Shown piece by piece: positions 24,892-33,848 of a DNA stretch of 64,000 nucleotides. Position numbers and translations under genes: made by a program. Position 1 is the stretch's first letter. Each line of letters starts with the position of its first letter. The notes beneath the pieces are model-generated. The model made no database searches. It was not told where the DNA came from and worked only from the letters and a program-made list of their open reading frames with translations. Origin of the DNA: Hypericum androsaemum (Eukaryota; Streptophyta; Magnoliopsida; Malpighiales; Hypericaceae); the NCBI GenBank assembly GCA_963995505.1, contig OZ023188.1, positions 13,963,912 through 14,027,911 of the forward strand. The letters are read 5' to 3'.

Positions 24892-26079
24892 TCCCAACCA
24901 AAAACCCTACCGCAAACTTTCCAACGCAAATTCCCCCTCCAAAATTAAATAAATAAATCTAAACAAAAAAGAAGAAGAAGAAGAAGAAACTGAAACGGAT
25001 TCCCTCCCCGAGGAAAAAAAGAGAGGCAAAAATCGAGAACAGCAAATGCCTAGACTACCCCTTGCTCGACCGATCGCCTCTGCTTTTTGCTTTTTCTAGC
25101 GTTGTGGCGATATTAATAAATGCGAGGGGCGAATTATTTCTCCGCTTTTTGGTTGGTTTTTTCCCTCCATAGGAATTTAACGGGAGTGGGGGATAGCGTG
25201 GGGGTTGTTTTCTTTGTATCGGGAGTTAAACGACGTCGTAGCGAGTGGGTGGGGGACCGGACACGAGACTGGATTCTGGGACACAAGATTGGCTGGCGTT
25301 GGGGAGTTCGTCTACGTTTCCCTTGTTTAGGATAAGGGGTTTGGAGTTTGCACGTGATCGTATTATATATGTGGTATTGGTTGGATCGTATTATATATTT
25401 ATTAAAATTTATCATCAAATATAATATTAATTTCAAATTTAACTTAGTTAATTTTTTATTATCTGGACTGGGTTCTGAATAGACAGTAATATTTCATAGC
25501 GTTCGAGCCAAAAAATGTTACTTATCAATTGTTCTCATGTAGTATTGACTTTCATCTTACGGTCAATTACTCTCACGTAACAATGACTCGTGATATAACT
25601 TCTTTAGCTATTCAAATGATACTTAGCTATATGTTATGGTACTTAACCTTATTCTACTTTTATAAATATGTTTCTCGCTCTCTGTTTGTCGATCCAAATA
25701 ATACCATACTTTTTTGCTTTCTGGGCTTTGTTCTTGGGTCCGGTGCGTAGTGGGAGGCAATACGGGCCGACCTGGGCCCAATTCAGTTGATTAGTTTCTA
25801 CTTTCTACATTATACAAACCCAATGATGGTTGCATTGCTAAAAATTGGCAATCCCTCCCTCCCTCCCTCTCATACCAAAATTTTAAAATAAAATATATGA
25901 TTTTTAGAGTTTGTTATATTAAAATGATTAGACTAAAGTCTTGGCTCTTGTAAATGATAAACTTTTCAAAAAATTAAAAGATATTTATAATTATTTTGTA
26001 TTTTAATACTAATAAATTATTAATTAAATTATGTAAAAAAAACTCTAATCCAACCGAGGAAGAGAGAGAAATTTGCTTC
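24892..26079. other. Kinesin 5' leader/promoter and intergenic DNA
   Basis: Minus-strand upstream region of the kinesin, with a GAA-rich tract near 24968-24988 probably in the leader, and a CCCT tandem tract near 25852-25870. ORFs 25120-25335 and 25529-25750 show no recognisable protein. Confidence 0.4.
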
Positions 26080-26890
26080 GTTCTCATGTTCTTGTTGTAA
26101 AAGATTGGTTAAGAAAAAATAGGGAACGAATAGAACTTTGGTTGCCACCTCTTAATGTCATATGAACGACATTTTCGGCATAGATGTTCGAGGGTGAACT
26201 TGGTAGCCATTTATTTCTACAGTGCTCCAATTCATGGCCGATTTGGAATATTTTTTTGTTATAGAGGCGAGAATAAGTTGGTGCGTGTGACAACACTTGG
26301 ATTCCACACAAGGTTGAATGTTTTATGTGGATTGTTCTCCAAAATCGGCTGCGAACGAAAGTTAACCTGATCCGTAGAAGAATGTTGCAGGCTTGAAATT
26401 GCTTGTGTCCTTTATGCGGAACCTATGATGAAACTGAGAATCATCTTTTTCTGCGATGCTCTTTTGTGAGGGGAATTTGGAATTTTTTCGTTCGGAAAAG
26501 GGGTTTGAGTTGGGCCTGAGGGAAAGACGTTCAATCGTTCTTACCGTGTTGGATGGGTTTGGTTGGAGGTGGCATGATTGGGAAGGTTTGGTTTGCTATT
26601 TATGGGGCTACGATGTGAGGGTTTTGGCTTCTTCAGAACCGTATGATCTTCCAAGAAGAACGAAGCAACAAGGAACTTCTCATTCATACTATCATCCTTC
26701 GGATTCGAGAATAGTTAAGGTGGTCCAATTTAGTGCATGAATTGACCGGTCAATATATCATTTTGTATTTGGATTCACTCTATTGTTAGGTGATTGGGGG
26801 GCGGTTGTGCCTGTCCCATTTAGGAGGTTTTGTTTTCCCTGTACATATTATATTTTCATTTCTAATATACCTCAACTTATAAAAAAACAC
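26080..26890 (+). pseudogene. LINE (non-LTR retrotransposon) 3' remnant, zf-RVT domain
   Basis: Broken frame with stops. It still reads a stretch like HKVxCFMWIVLQNRLRTK, then CPLCGTYDETENHLFLRC and GIWN, which is the zinc-binding reverse-transcriptase domain at the C-terminus of plant LINEs. It ends in an A-rich tract near 26878-26887, as expected for a LINE 3' end. The 5' limit is uncertain. Confidence 0.7.
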
Positions 26891-27070
26891 TAGGGAGACG
26901 CTTTTGAAATATGGACGAGAGTTAGAATGCTTCAGGAGGTCTGGCTGTCATTATTAAGTACGATTATGTGAGAAATTTGGATTCACAAGAATCGTACAAT
27001 TTTTCAAGATGTGGATACAACCGTAAGTTTCTGATACATTTAATTCTCTCGAGAATGCGGGAGTGGCTTC
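26891..27070 (+). pseudogene. Second LINE C-terminal fragment
   Basis: Immediately after the A-tract, another segment reads like IWIHKNRTIFQD, which parallels FWLLQNRMIFQEE in the preceding remnant, with stop codons. Probably a second truncated LINE end or a partial duplication of the first. Confidence 0.4.
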
Positions 27071-27867
27071 GTTAGTCGAATGCGGCACGACCATTGCTAG
27101 TGAAGAAGAGGCCGTGTACCAGTCTCTGGCAGCTACATATATTTTTGGTTTTAGGCTGTTCGGCCAGCTGTATACGCAATATATCTGCACGATCCGGCTT
27201 ACTGTTATACATTCGTACGTTATTTGTGTCCAATAATGCCCAGCCACATAAATCTTTAGTCTGCTTTAAGTCCGAACCTTGCAAGCCATGTAGCTGATAG
27301 AACACGACCAAATAATGTACAGCGTGCAAGGTACGTGAGTCCTTTTTTATCTTCAGACCACCAGGGTACGCTTGTACTTACCAAACATTTGTTTAGGACA
27401 ATTTTAACTAGTACCCCTGAACTTTTTTTTTGGTCAGGATACCGCTGAACTTTAAAAATCGTAGGACGAGTCAAATTGAAATGGTCGCCAAGAAAAGAAG
27501 TGAGACTGTACCGTGAGAGTAGCTTTGATACTGACATGATTGCAAGCTCCAAGCATAGCTTCTCGCACAGCTAAAATATGAGAATAGGCCAAAGGTTGCC
27601 ACGCCAGCATATGCGCAGCAGGATTAGATTGAGCAGTATAAAGGTGACTTTCTTGGCAAAAAAAGAGAGTAGCTTTGATACAATCATGTCAGTATCGAAA
27701 ATTCCAATATTTAAAAACCGAACGGGAGGACGATTTGGAATTCCTCTTGTTTTCAATTTCATTCAGTCCGATCAATTAAATCAGAGATTTTTAAATAAAA
27801 ATATATTATTAGTTATATCATATATTAAAATTGTAAATAAATATAATCTAACTTTATTATAAAATTT
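27071..27867. other. Intergenic, with short repeats
   Basis: Contains overlapping minus-strand ORFs (26954-27247, 27072-27329, 27256-27552) without recognisable family. A segment near 27410-27490 resembles the TIR of the element that follows. A 17-bp direct repeat and an overlapping 16-bp inverted repeat lie at 27515-27542 and 27665-27696. Confidence 0.4.
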
Positions 27868-29121
27868 AGGGAAAAGTGCAAGTACCATGTGATTTCAAAA
27901 TCGTAAAATAGGTCTAACTTATTTCAATTTTTATCACGTATCGGTCTCGAGGTCCCGTCTGAGTTTTTTTTGGCGAACATCGTGGTTTTATAGCCGTTGT
28001 GGATTGTCACGTGGCTTAAACTAGGATTACTCGATGATGAGATGGCGGTGAGTAAATTACCATATTACTCTCAAATTTGTTTACTATTTTTCAAAAAACC
28101 CTATATTACCCCCCTCTCATCAGTCATCCCTAACCTCTCGCTCTCTAGTTCAAAACCCAATTTCCAAGAAAAAACAAAAGGCAGCTAACATGGGTCCTCG
28201 CTTGTAATTGCTCCCTCGTCTGAAATCAATCAAGTTGAGGGGGACTAGACCCACCAAATCCACTAAGCAAATCCACGACATCGTCACTCCAACGCCGTCG
28301 CAGCCTCATCAACAACCTACGCCCACCGCCCTAGCCTTGAAGCAGCCATCGTTGACAGAGAAGAACTCCAACCAGATCGAGCTCGAGGCAGCCATCTTCG
28401 AGGGCGGCGACGAGGTCCCTCTACCGCGAGTCTACCCGGAAGGGCGGAGCGCCGGTGTACTTGTCTTTGGGTAAGCTCTGAACCGCCGGCGCTCCGCCCT
28501 TCCGGGGCGCATCCACCGTCGCCGTCCCTGTCTAAGAGTTCGCGTCCTCCTCCCCCGTTAGGACCTAGAGGAGAGATTGAGCACCGGCAAGGGGAGTCGG
28601 GATCCCGGAGTCGAGGTGAGGGGATATGGCATGGTTTTGGTATTTGGGTTCGCATTTGAGGTGGTTGTTGTAGTGGGTGTTTTAGCAAGGAAAGGAAGAA
28701 GGCGTTTGGGTATTTAAACGTCGAGGAGGAGAGATGGGATGGTGTTCGTGTTTAGGTCTTTGGTTTCGGGGCTTCGCCTTTGTGTTAAGGGTTTTTTCCT
28801 GGGAAATTGGTTTCAGAACCAGAGGGAGAGAGAGGTTGGGGATGATGACTCGGGAGAACTTTTGGGTCTTTGCTCTTTGGTACTTATTTCGTATTTACCC
28901 ATCGACACATCAGCAACGACTAATTCAGGTCACCACTTTCGTGGCATTCTACGTAAGCGTCAAAACGACGATGTTTGCCCAAAAATTTCTGAACCGGACT
29001 AACGGACCTATTAGTTATAAAAATTAAAATAAGTTGTACTTGTTTTACGATTTTAGAATCACAAGATACTCAAGTGATAATTAGTGATGATATTATAGGG
29101 TATTAAAATAAAATTTTCCCT
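27868..29121. mobile_element. Non-autonomous TIR DNA element, 1254 bp
   Basis: The two ends are inverted copies: from 27868 rightward and from 29121 leftward both read AGGGAAAA, and later share segments such as AAAATCGTAAAA, ACTTATTT, AACATCGT and CCACG-like stretches over roughly 190 bp, with a gap of about 45 bp in one arm. Directly outside lie identical 7-bp repeats AAAATTT (27861-27867 and 29122-29128). The core (about 28190-28640) is GC-rich and holds short open frames unlike the AT-rich surroundings, which could be captured gene sequence. No transposase is visible. Superfamily is not certain (MULE- or hAT-like). Confidence 0.65.
28435..28506. repeat. Perfect 21-bp inverted repeat, GC-rich hairpin
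   Basis: Arms 28435-28455 and 28486-28506 are exact reverse complements (core GGGCGGAGCGCC) separated by 30 bp, within the GC-rich core of the TIR element. Strong potential stem-loop in DNA or RNA. Confidence 0.85.
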
Positions 29122-29128
29122 AAAATTT

Positions 29129-29902
29129 ATAATATAATTCAAAAACAATATTTTTTAATAAAAATAGTTTTTTGGCTATCTTGTGCGGACCAACCGGTCC
29201 AATCGGTTGAATCGACTAGTCTAAACAAATGTCAACAATTGAACTGTCATCTGTTTAGGCACACAAACGTTACGGATTTGGTATTAGATCGCAGTTCAAC
29301 TGATCGACCCACATTTTTTAAACATTGAAAAACTATCGATATTTTCCTCAAAATTGTAAGTTAATTGGTAATTGAAGTCTAATTTATTATAAAGAAAATT
29401 TCTGAATATCTCGAATGTGAGATTCATGCTTCAACGCATTAAGACAATTGCTAACTAACCGAAATCTAATTTATTAGATCAAAATTTGTATAATTATTCT
29501 AACATATCGTTTTCTAAAATTGGCGCAACATTTTCTTGGACACTTGCTCACCAGATTTTAAATTTCACGTCCTTAAAAAAAATTAAATTTCACATGTCCA
29601 TATGTAATCTTTATCGATGGATTAAAATAATATGGATCCAACTCATTGTGACATCAGAAAATATGGATTCATAAAAAATAATAGAGTAGACATGTATTTA
29701 AGAAATCGTACCTCTGCAATATTAAGTGGGGATCGATTCTTATTTCCTTCTTGCTTGAAGTAGGATCATGATTAGGTAAACCGGAAATGTACTTGATGTA
29801 CGAGCGGCTTAAACATATCATAGCGGTGCTTATTCTAACGCCCTCTCATTCGACCGAATGTCTCCGCAGATCAACACGGGTCATTTCTAGCGTGTTTAAT
29901 CA
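29129..29902. other. Intergenic, AT-rich
   Basis: No gene or clear repeat recognised between the TIR element and the 5S-derived segment. Confidence 0.4.
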
Positions 29903-30019
29903 TCACTCACACGCATCCTGGAAATTTTTCAGGAGGTGACCCATCATTATCATACTCTCGTCCAGACGCGTTTAACAGTGGAGTTCTCTCAAGATGTGTG
30001 CTAGAAAAGAATGTGCACC
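29903..30019 (-). pseudogene. 5S rRNA-derived sequence
   Basis: On the minus strand about 117 bp follows the plant 5S rRNA order: GGTGC start, AGCAC, GAGAACTCC, a GTTAAACGCGTCTGGACGAGAGTA block corresponding to the A box region, and GATGGGTCACCTCCTG corresponding to the C box, ending near GCGTGTG. Many substitutions show it is not a functional 5S gene. It may be a stray 5S pseudogene, a 5S-derived SINE or an LTR of a Cassandra-type TRIM element, which is known to carry 5S sequence. No paired LTR was seen. Confidence 0.65.
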
Positions 30020-30276
30020 TTGTTGGTATGGATAGTATCAATCAAATGACTTAAATATTTCAGACAAAATAGATCATTAATAGGGTATCAAAAAAATATT
30101 TTTCTTTTGTCATATTAACAAAATGCATATAGTCGTCTTGTGGAAGGGACCATATATTATGGATAAGACATGCATGTCTACTTGACGTGTACTAGGACCA
30201 ATCCACTACGACTTTCGAACCTCTCAAAGTTTGTACAATGGTTCATCCAAATATAATTTGGTATAACTAATCATTA

Positions 30277-30815
30277 TACTGTAATTTTATATTTTTAAAA
30301 ATTTACGATAATTTCTACTAGCTCAATTTATATCTCCTAAATTTTACTAAAAGGTAGTCATTCTCATTCAAACATTACCAAATAGTATGTAGAAATTACT
30401 TTGTAAAATTACACTTTTATAATTGATTTTTATTCGCTCTTTCGATGTTAATAAACCCTATTATTAGACATGGTCATTGTTAGAATCCGATTCGTAAATA
30501 ATTCGACTCGATTCATTCACAATTTGATTCGTCCAAAATTCGATGTCGATGAGATTTAAGGCGGTGTAACGGGTGGAGTCATTATCAAGTGCACATCGTT
30601 TTATGCCACCATTGTGTCCCTAAGTGCAAAACATGATGAACTGTGGTTTACAGTGACAGGGGCTCATTGATGTTGGGACAACCATCGACCCAAGTTTTAC
30701 ACGTGACAATCAATTGATTGGTCAAATTCTTGGAGATGGTGGATCTCTACTTAATGTTTTGTTGAGCTTCATGTGAAGTTTTCACTGCTGATAAGACTCA
30801 TAGGTGCCAGAACAA
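30277..30815 (+). repeat. Direct duplication, copy 1
   Basis: This segment recurs at 32197-32735 in the same orientation. Both begin near TATAATTTTATATTTTT and include AAATAGTATGTAGAAA and GTTAATAAACCCTATTAT. Copy 1 carries an extra segment of about 60 bp (about 30475-30538) and lacks about 75 bp present in copy 2. Confidence 0.8.
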
Positions 30816-31060
30816 AGATGTCTGAGATGTCAAAGGGAGAAACTCTTATGCTCATTATAAGACCCATGCCAGCTGAAGGCACTGTGGTTGCTCTGAAGAA
30901 TGGTGTGGTTAAGTTGCAACTCATCTCTGAGGTATAAACAACCATCGGGGAGAACATTTCTCTTAGCAGGAGACCTGGGAAGCAGTGGCACCTGATTTGT
31001 TCGGGCAACATCCAAGCTGAAAAATGTTCAAGTTTCTCCTCTTCCTCCTCTAAATTTTGA
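30432..31060 (+). pseudogene. eIF2-gamma (EIF2S3-type) pseudogene, C-terminal part
   Basis: Broken frames match the C-terminal third of translation factor eIF2 gamma: IRSFDVNKP, VDEI, GGV, TPLYATIVSL-like, then LIGARTK, SKGETLML, VALKNGVVKLQL, GENISLSRR and GNIQA. Several stops and frameshifts occur, including TAA after VDEI. No introns are visible, consistent with a processed copy, although the intron layout of the parent gene in this species is unknown. The functional protein forms the GTP- and Met-tRNA-binding core of eIF2; this copy cannot. Confidence 0.8.
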
Positions 31061-32196
31061 GTAATTGATGCTGAAGTATTTCCTCAGAAGTTTTGATGTA
31101 CTTACTTTTTACATTGATTATTTTTTTGTAATTGCTTATATTTATGATCAACGACTATCATGCTCATTGGTCCGGTTAGTTGCTTATAAAAAAATCCACC
31201 TAAAATTTTATGGTTTCTCATATTTGACATATTGTGGTTCCAATTTTTTTTAGCAGACATCATAAGTTTCAACTTACTGACAACTGTAGTTATGTTAGTA
31301 CTCCCTAAAATCCATGTGACACACTATGTCATTCATACTTCCACGTGGCATGCCACATTATTTTTTCATGTGGCACGTAATACACTTTTACTACTATGTG
31401 TTTCAACATTTTTATACACCACTACTTTGCGATTCTACATTTTTTGGTATTAATTTTTGAGCTTATTGATATGGGCGACTATTTTTATGAAGTGTTACTA
31501 CCTGAATGTGTATGAAATTTATGAAATAATCTGAAATAGGGATAAAGAGCCATTGGAAGAAGTGATTGTAAAGAGATAACTAATCACGTAGCTTAATTTA
31601 ATTTTTTGGCATATTTAATTTGCGTAGTTCTTCTTGTTGGAGACAACCAATCTTCTGTCCTGTTATGGTAGTGACCGTTGTTGGTGAAGAGAAGAGATTG
31701 CAGAGAGATAGAGATAAAAAGCCATTAGAATAAGAGAACTCAAGAAGAGAGAAAGAGGGAAATAAGAGAATTGAAAAAGGTAATGTTGGAACCTTTGATT
31801 GTCCCACGTGAAAGAAAGAGATTGTTTTTTGAGATTTTTTTGTGGGTCTACTTTCACACCAAACATTAAACTAGACTAGATTTATTATTGAGGCTTGTCC
31901 AACCTTGAAAACCAAATGCATCTAGCGAGCGTTGTTGAATGCCCCCGTGTCGAGTAGGACTTTACGACTATGGACCCGAGGTCGTTACTAGAGGTCTATG
32001 CATGATGGAAAATGAGTGTCGAAGTTTGATGTAAGGTAAAGGAGGATGGCCATCGGAAGCCTCTCGAGAGAAAGATGGATTGCATTAGGAGGTAGAACGA
32101 GGACGTTATTTTGTTTTAGGGTCGGTTAATTTTATTGTTTCTCCATTTCTTGAGGGTTTTCAGTTTGTGCAGAGTAGTCATAGATGGGACAGTGGG
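31061..32196. other. Intergenic, AT-rich
   Basis: Spacer between the two eIF2-gamma pseudogene copies. No gene recognised; a short inverted repeat around CACGTGGCATGCCAC/ATGTGGCACGT lies near 31340-31380. Confidence 0.4.
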
Positions 32197-32735
32197 TACT
32201 ATAATTTTATATTTTTTAATTTACAATGATTTCTATAAGTTCAATTTATATCTCCTAAATTTTAGTAAAAGGTAATCATTCTCATTCAAACGTTACCAAA
32301 TAGTATGTAGAAACTACTTTGTAAAATTACACCTTTATAATTTGATTCTTATCCGCTCTTTTGGTGTTAATAAACCCTATTATGATGTCGATGAGATTTA
32401 AGGCGGTGTAGCAGGTGGAGTCATTATTAAGGATATTTTGAGGGTGAATACAAAAATTGAGGTTCAACTTGGAAAAGTTGATAGGGACGCAGCACAAAAT
32501 ATCAAGTACACACCGCTTTATGCCACCATTGTGTCCCTGCGTGCAAAACAAAATGAACCGTAGGTTGTAGTGCCAGGGGACTCATTGATGTTAGGACAAC
32601 CATCGACCCAAGTTTTCCACGTGACAATCAATTGATTGGTCAGTTTCTTGGAGATGTTAGATCTCTAGCTGATGTTTTTGTTGAGCTTTGGGTGAAGTTT
32701 CGCGGTTGATAAGGCTCATGCGTGCTAGAACAATG
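32197..32735 (+). repeat. Direct duplication, copy 2
   Basis: Second copy of the segment at 30277-30815, spaced 1.92 kb. Homology stops around AGAACAA, after which the two copies differ completely. Confidence 0.8.
32351..32735 (+). pseudogene. eIF2-gamma pseudogene, second and shorter copy
   Basis: Reads IRSFGVNKP, VDEI-stop-GGVAGGVIIKD, LRVNTKIEVQLGKV, NIKYTPLYATIVSLRAKQNE and FLGDVRSLADVFVEL, matching eIF2 gamma upstream of the segment found only in copy 1. It shares with copy 1 the TAA codon after VDEI. The extreme C-terminus is absent. Confidence 0.8.
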
Positions 32736-33330
32736 TCATTGCGAAAAATATGCCCAGGCAGATCCCGAGTTTTCTAAGTCATAAAATAAAAAAATTTGGA
32801 CTCGTTTTATGCATTGTAAACCGTCGAGTAAAAAATTCATCATATCACATGGTACTATAGTGCATTTTTAGATAAATAAACAAATTTTTTGAAAAATAAA
32901 ATAAAAAATAATATTTATTAAAAGAAGAGAGTAAGTCACCCAAATTCCTCAATTTAACCATTCGGAGTACCAAAAGCCAAAGATGTGGAAAAATGAACAC
33001 AACCTTGCCTACCTGTAGAAAGAAACGTTGTATGGACCAAACTACTCTCCCATTTTCCCTCCCACTTTCCTAATTGGTGGAATCTTGTCCCTTTCCCAAT
33101 CTTCTCTCCTCACTAAAACACCAGAAACCAAAATCTCACAAGTACCAACACCTCGGTAAACCAAATTTAACCCATAATTACCCAACAACCTAATGTCCAC
33201 CTACCTACCCCAAATCCTTTAAACCTTTTAGAATCCCCAGTCCACACTCTCTCTCCCCTGTGATTGGCTGGGTGATTTTTTGGGCGGATTTGGTGGAGAT
33301 TGGGCTAGTCTCTATTTATGGGGATTAAAT
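32736..33330. other. Intergenic, distal upstream region of the MADS-box gene
   Basis: AT-rich then pyrimidine-rich sequence. No ORF of note. Confidence 0.4.
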
Positions 33331-33440
33331 CAAACCAATATCACTTCACATGCAAACCAATATCACTCCAGCTTCTTGCAAACCAATATCATTTCACATG
33401 CAAACCAATATTACTTCACATGCAAACCAATATCACCTGG
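33331..33440 (+). repeat. Tandem repeat upstream of the SVP-type gene, CCAAT-containing
   Basis: Five head-to-tail units at 33331-33352, 33353-33378, 33379-33400, 33401-33422 and 33423-33440 (last partial). Each starts CAAACCAATATYAC; most continue TTCACATG. The period is 22 bp, 26 bp in unit 2. Each unit has a CCAAT pentamer, the core recognised by NF-Y factors. The array lies about 410-520 bp before the start codon. Confidence 0.9.
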
Positions 33441-33717
33441 TAGGTTATTGACCATCAGATTTAAAGATAATCAAATCTGCCAGCCCAAAATGTAGTTTTC
33501 ACCTATGGACAAATTTTCTTTAGTCCCCACTCAATCCGGTCTCTAGTTCTTTGGAGTGGGGACTTCTTTTTATCTTCCATCTCTTTCAATTGCTTCTCCA
33601 ATTATTTGTTTGGATCTGGAAAAAGGAAAGTCTCTCCCTACTTACTCTCCTTTTCACTAGGTAGGGTGGGATTCCTTTCTTAATTTGGCAAAAAAAAGCT
33701 GAAACTCTCTCTCTCGC

Positions 33718-33727
33718 TATTATATGC
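33718..33727 (+). promoter_or_regulatory. Possible TATA box of the SVP-type gene
   Basis: TATTATATGC about 125 bp before the ATG, after a CT-rich stretch. Position is plausible; no transcript evidence. Confidence 0.35.
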
Positions 33728-33848
33728 ATCGCTCTCTTCCTCCAGGTGTTACATGGTAATTTAGCCAAAAAGGACCAATCTTTCTCCGACCCATTATTCT
33801 CCGGGTCGTTCTTTGCTCATGAGCTGAGAAAAGACGAGGACTTTGAGC

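Noticed and set aside
24689..24956. Other-frame ORFs over kinesin exon 1
   Set aside because: GC-rich shadows of the first exon; the KAC-type N-terminus is in the MANRWSW frame.
26954..27552. Minus-strand ORFs of 85-98 codons
   Set aside because: Overlapping frames in repeat-rich DNA; no family recognised and no splice support.
30432..31060. Functional eIF2-gamma gene
   Set aside because: Several stops and frameshifts, missing N-terminal GTPase domain.
31340..31380. Short palindromic CACGTGGCATGCCAC region as a regulatory site
   Set aside because: Far from any gene start and short; a G-box-like core alone is not enough.
33280..33495. ORF over the SVP upstream tandem repeat
   Set aside because: Its sequence is a translation of the 22-bp repeat; no coding signal.
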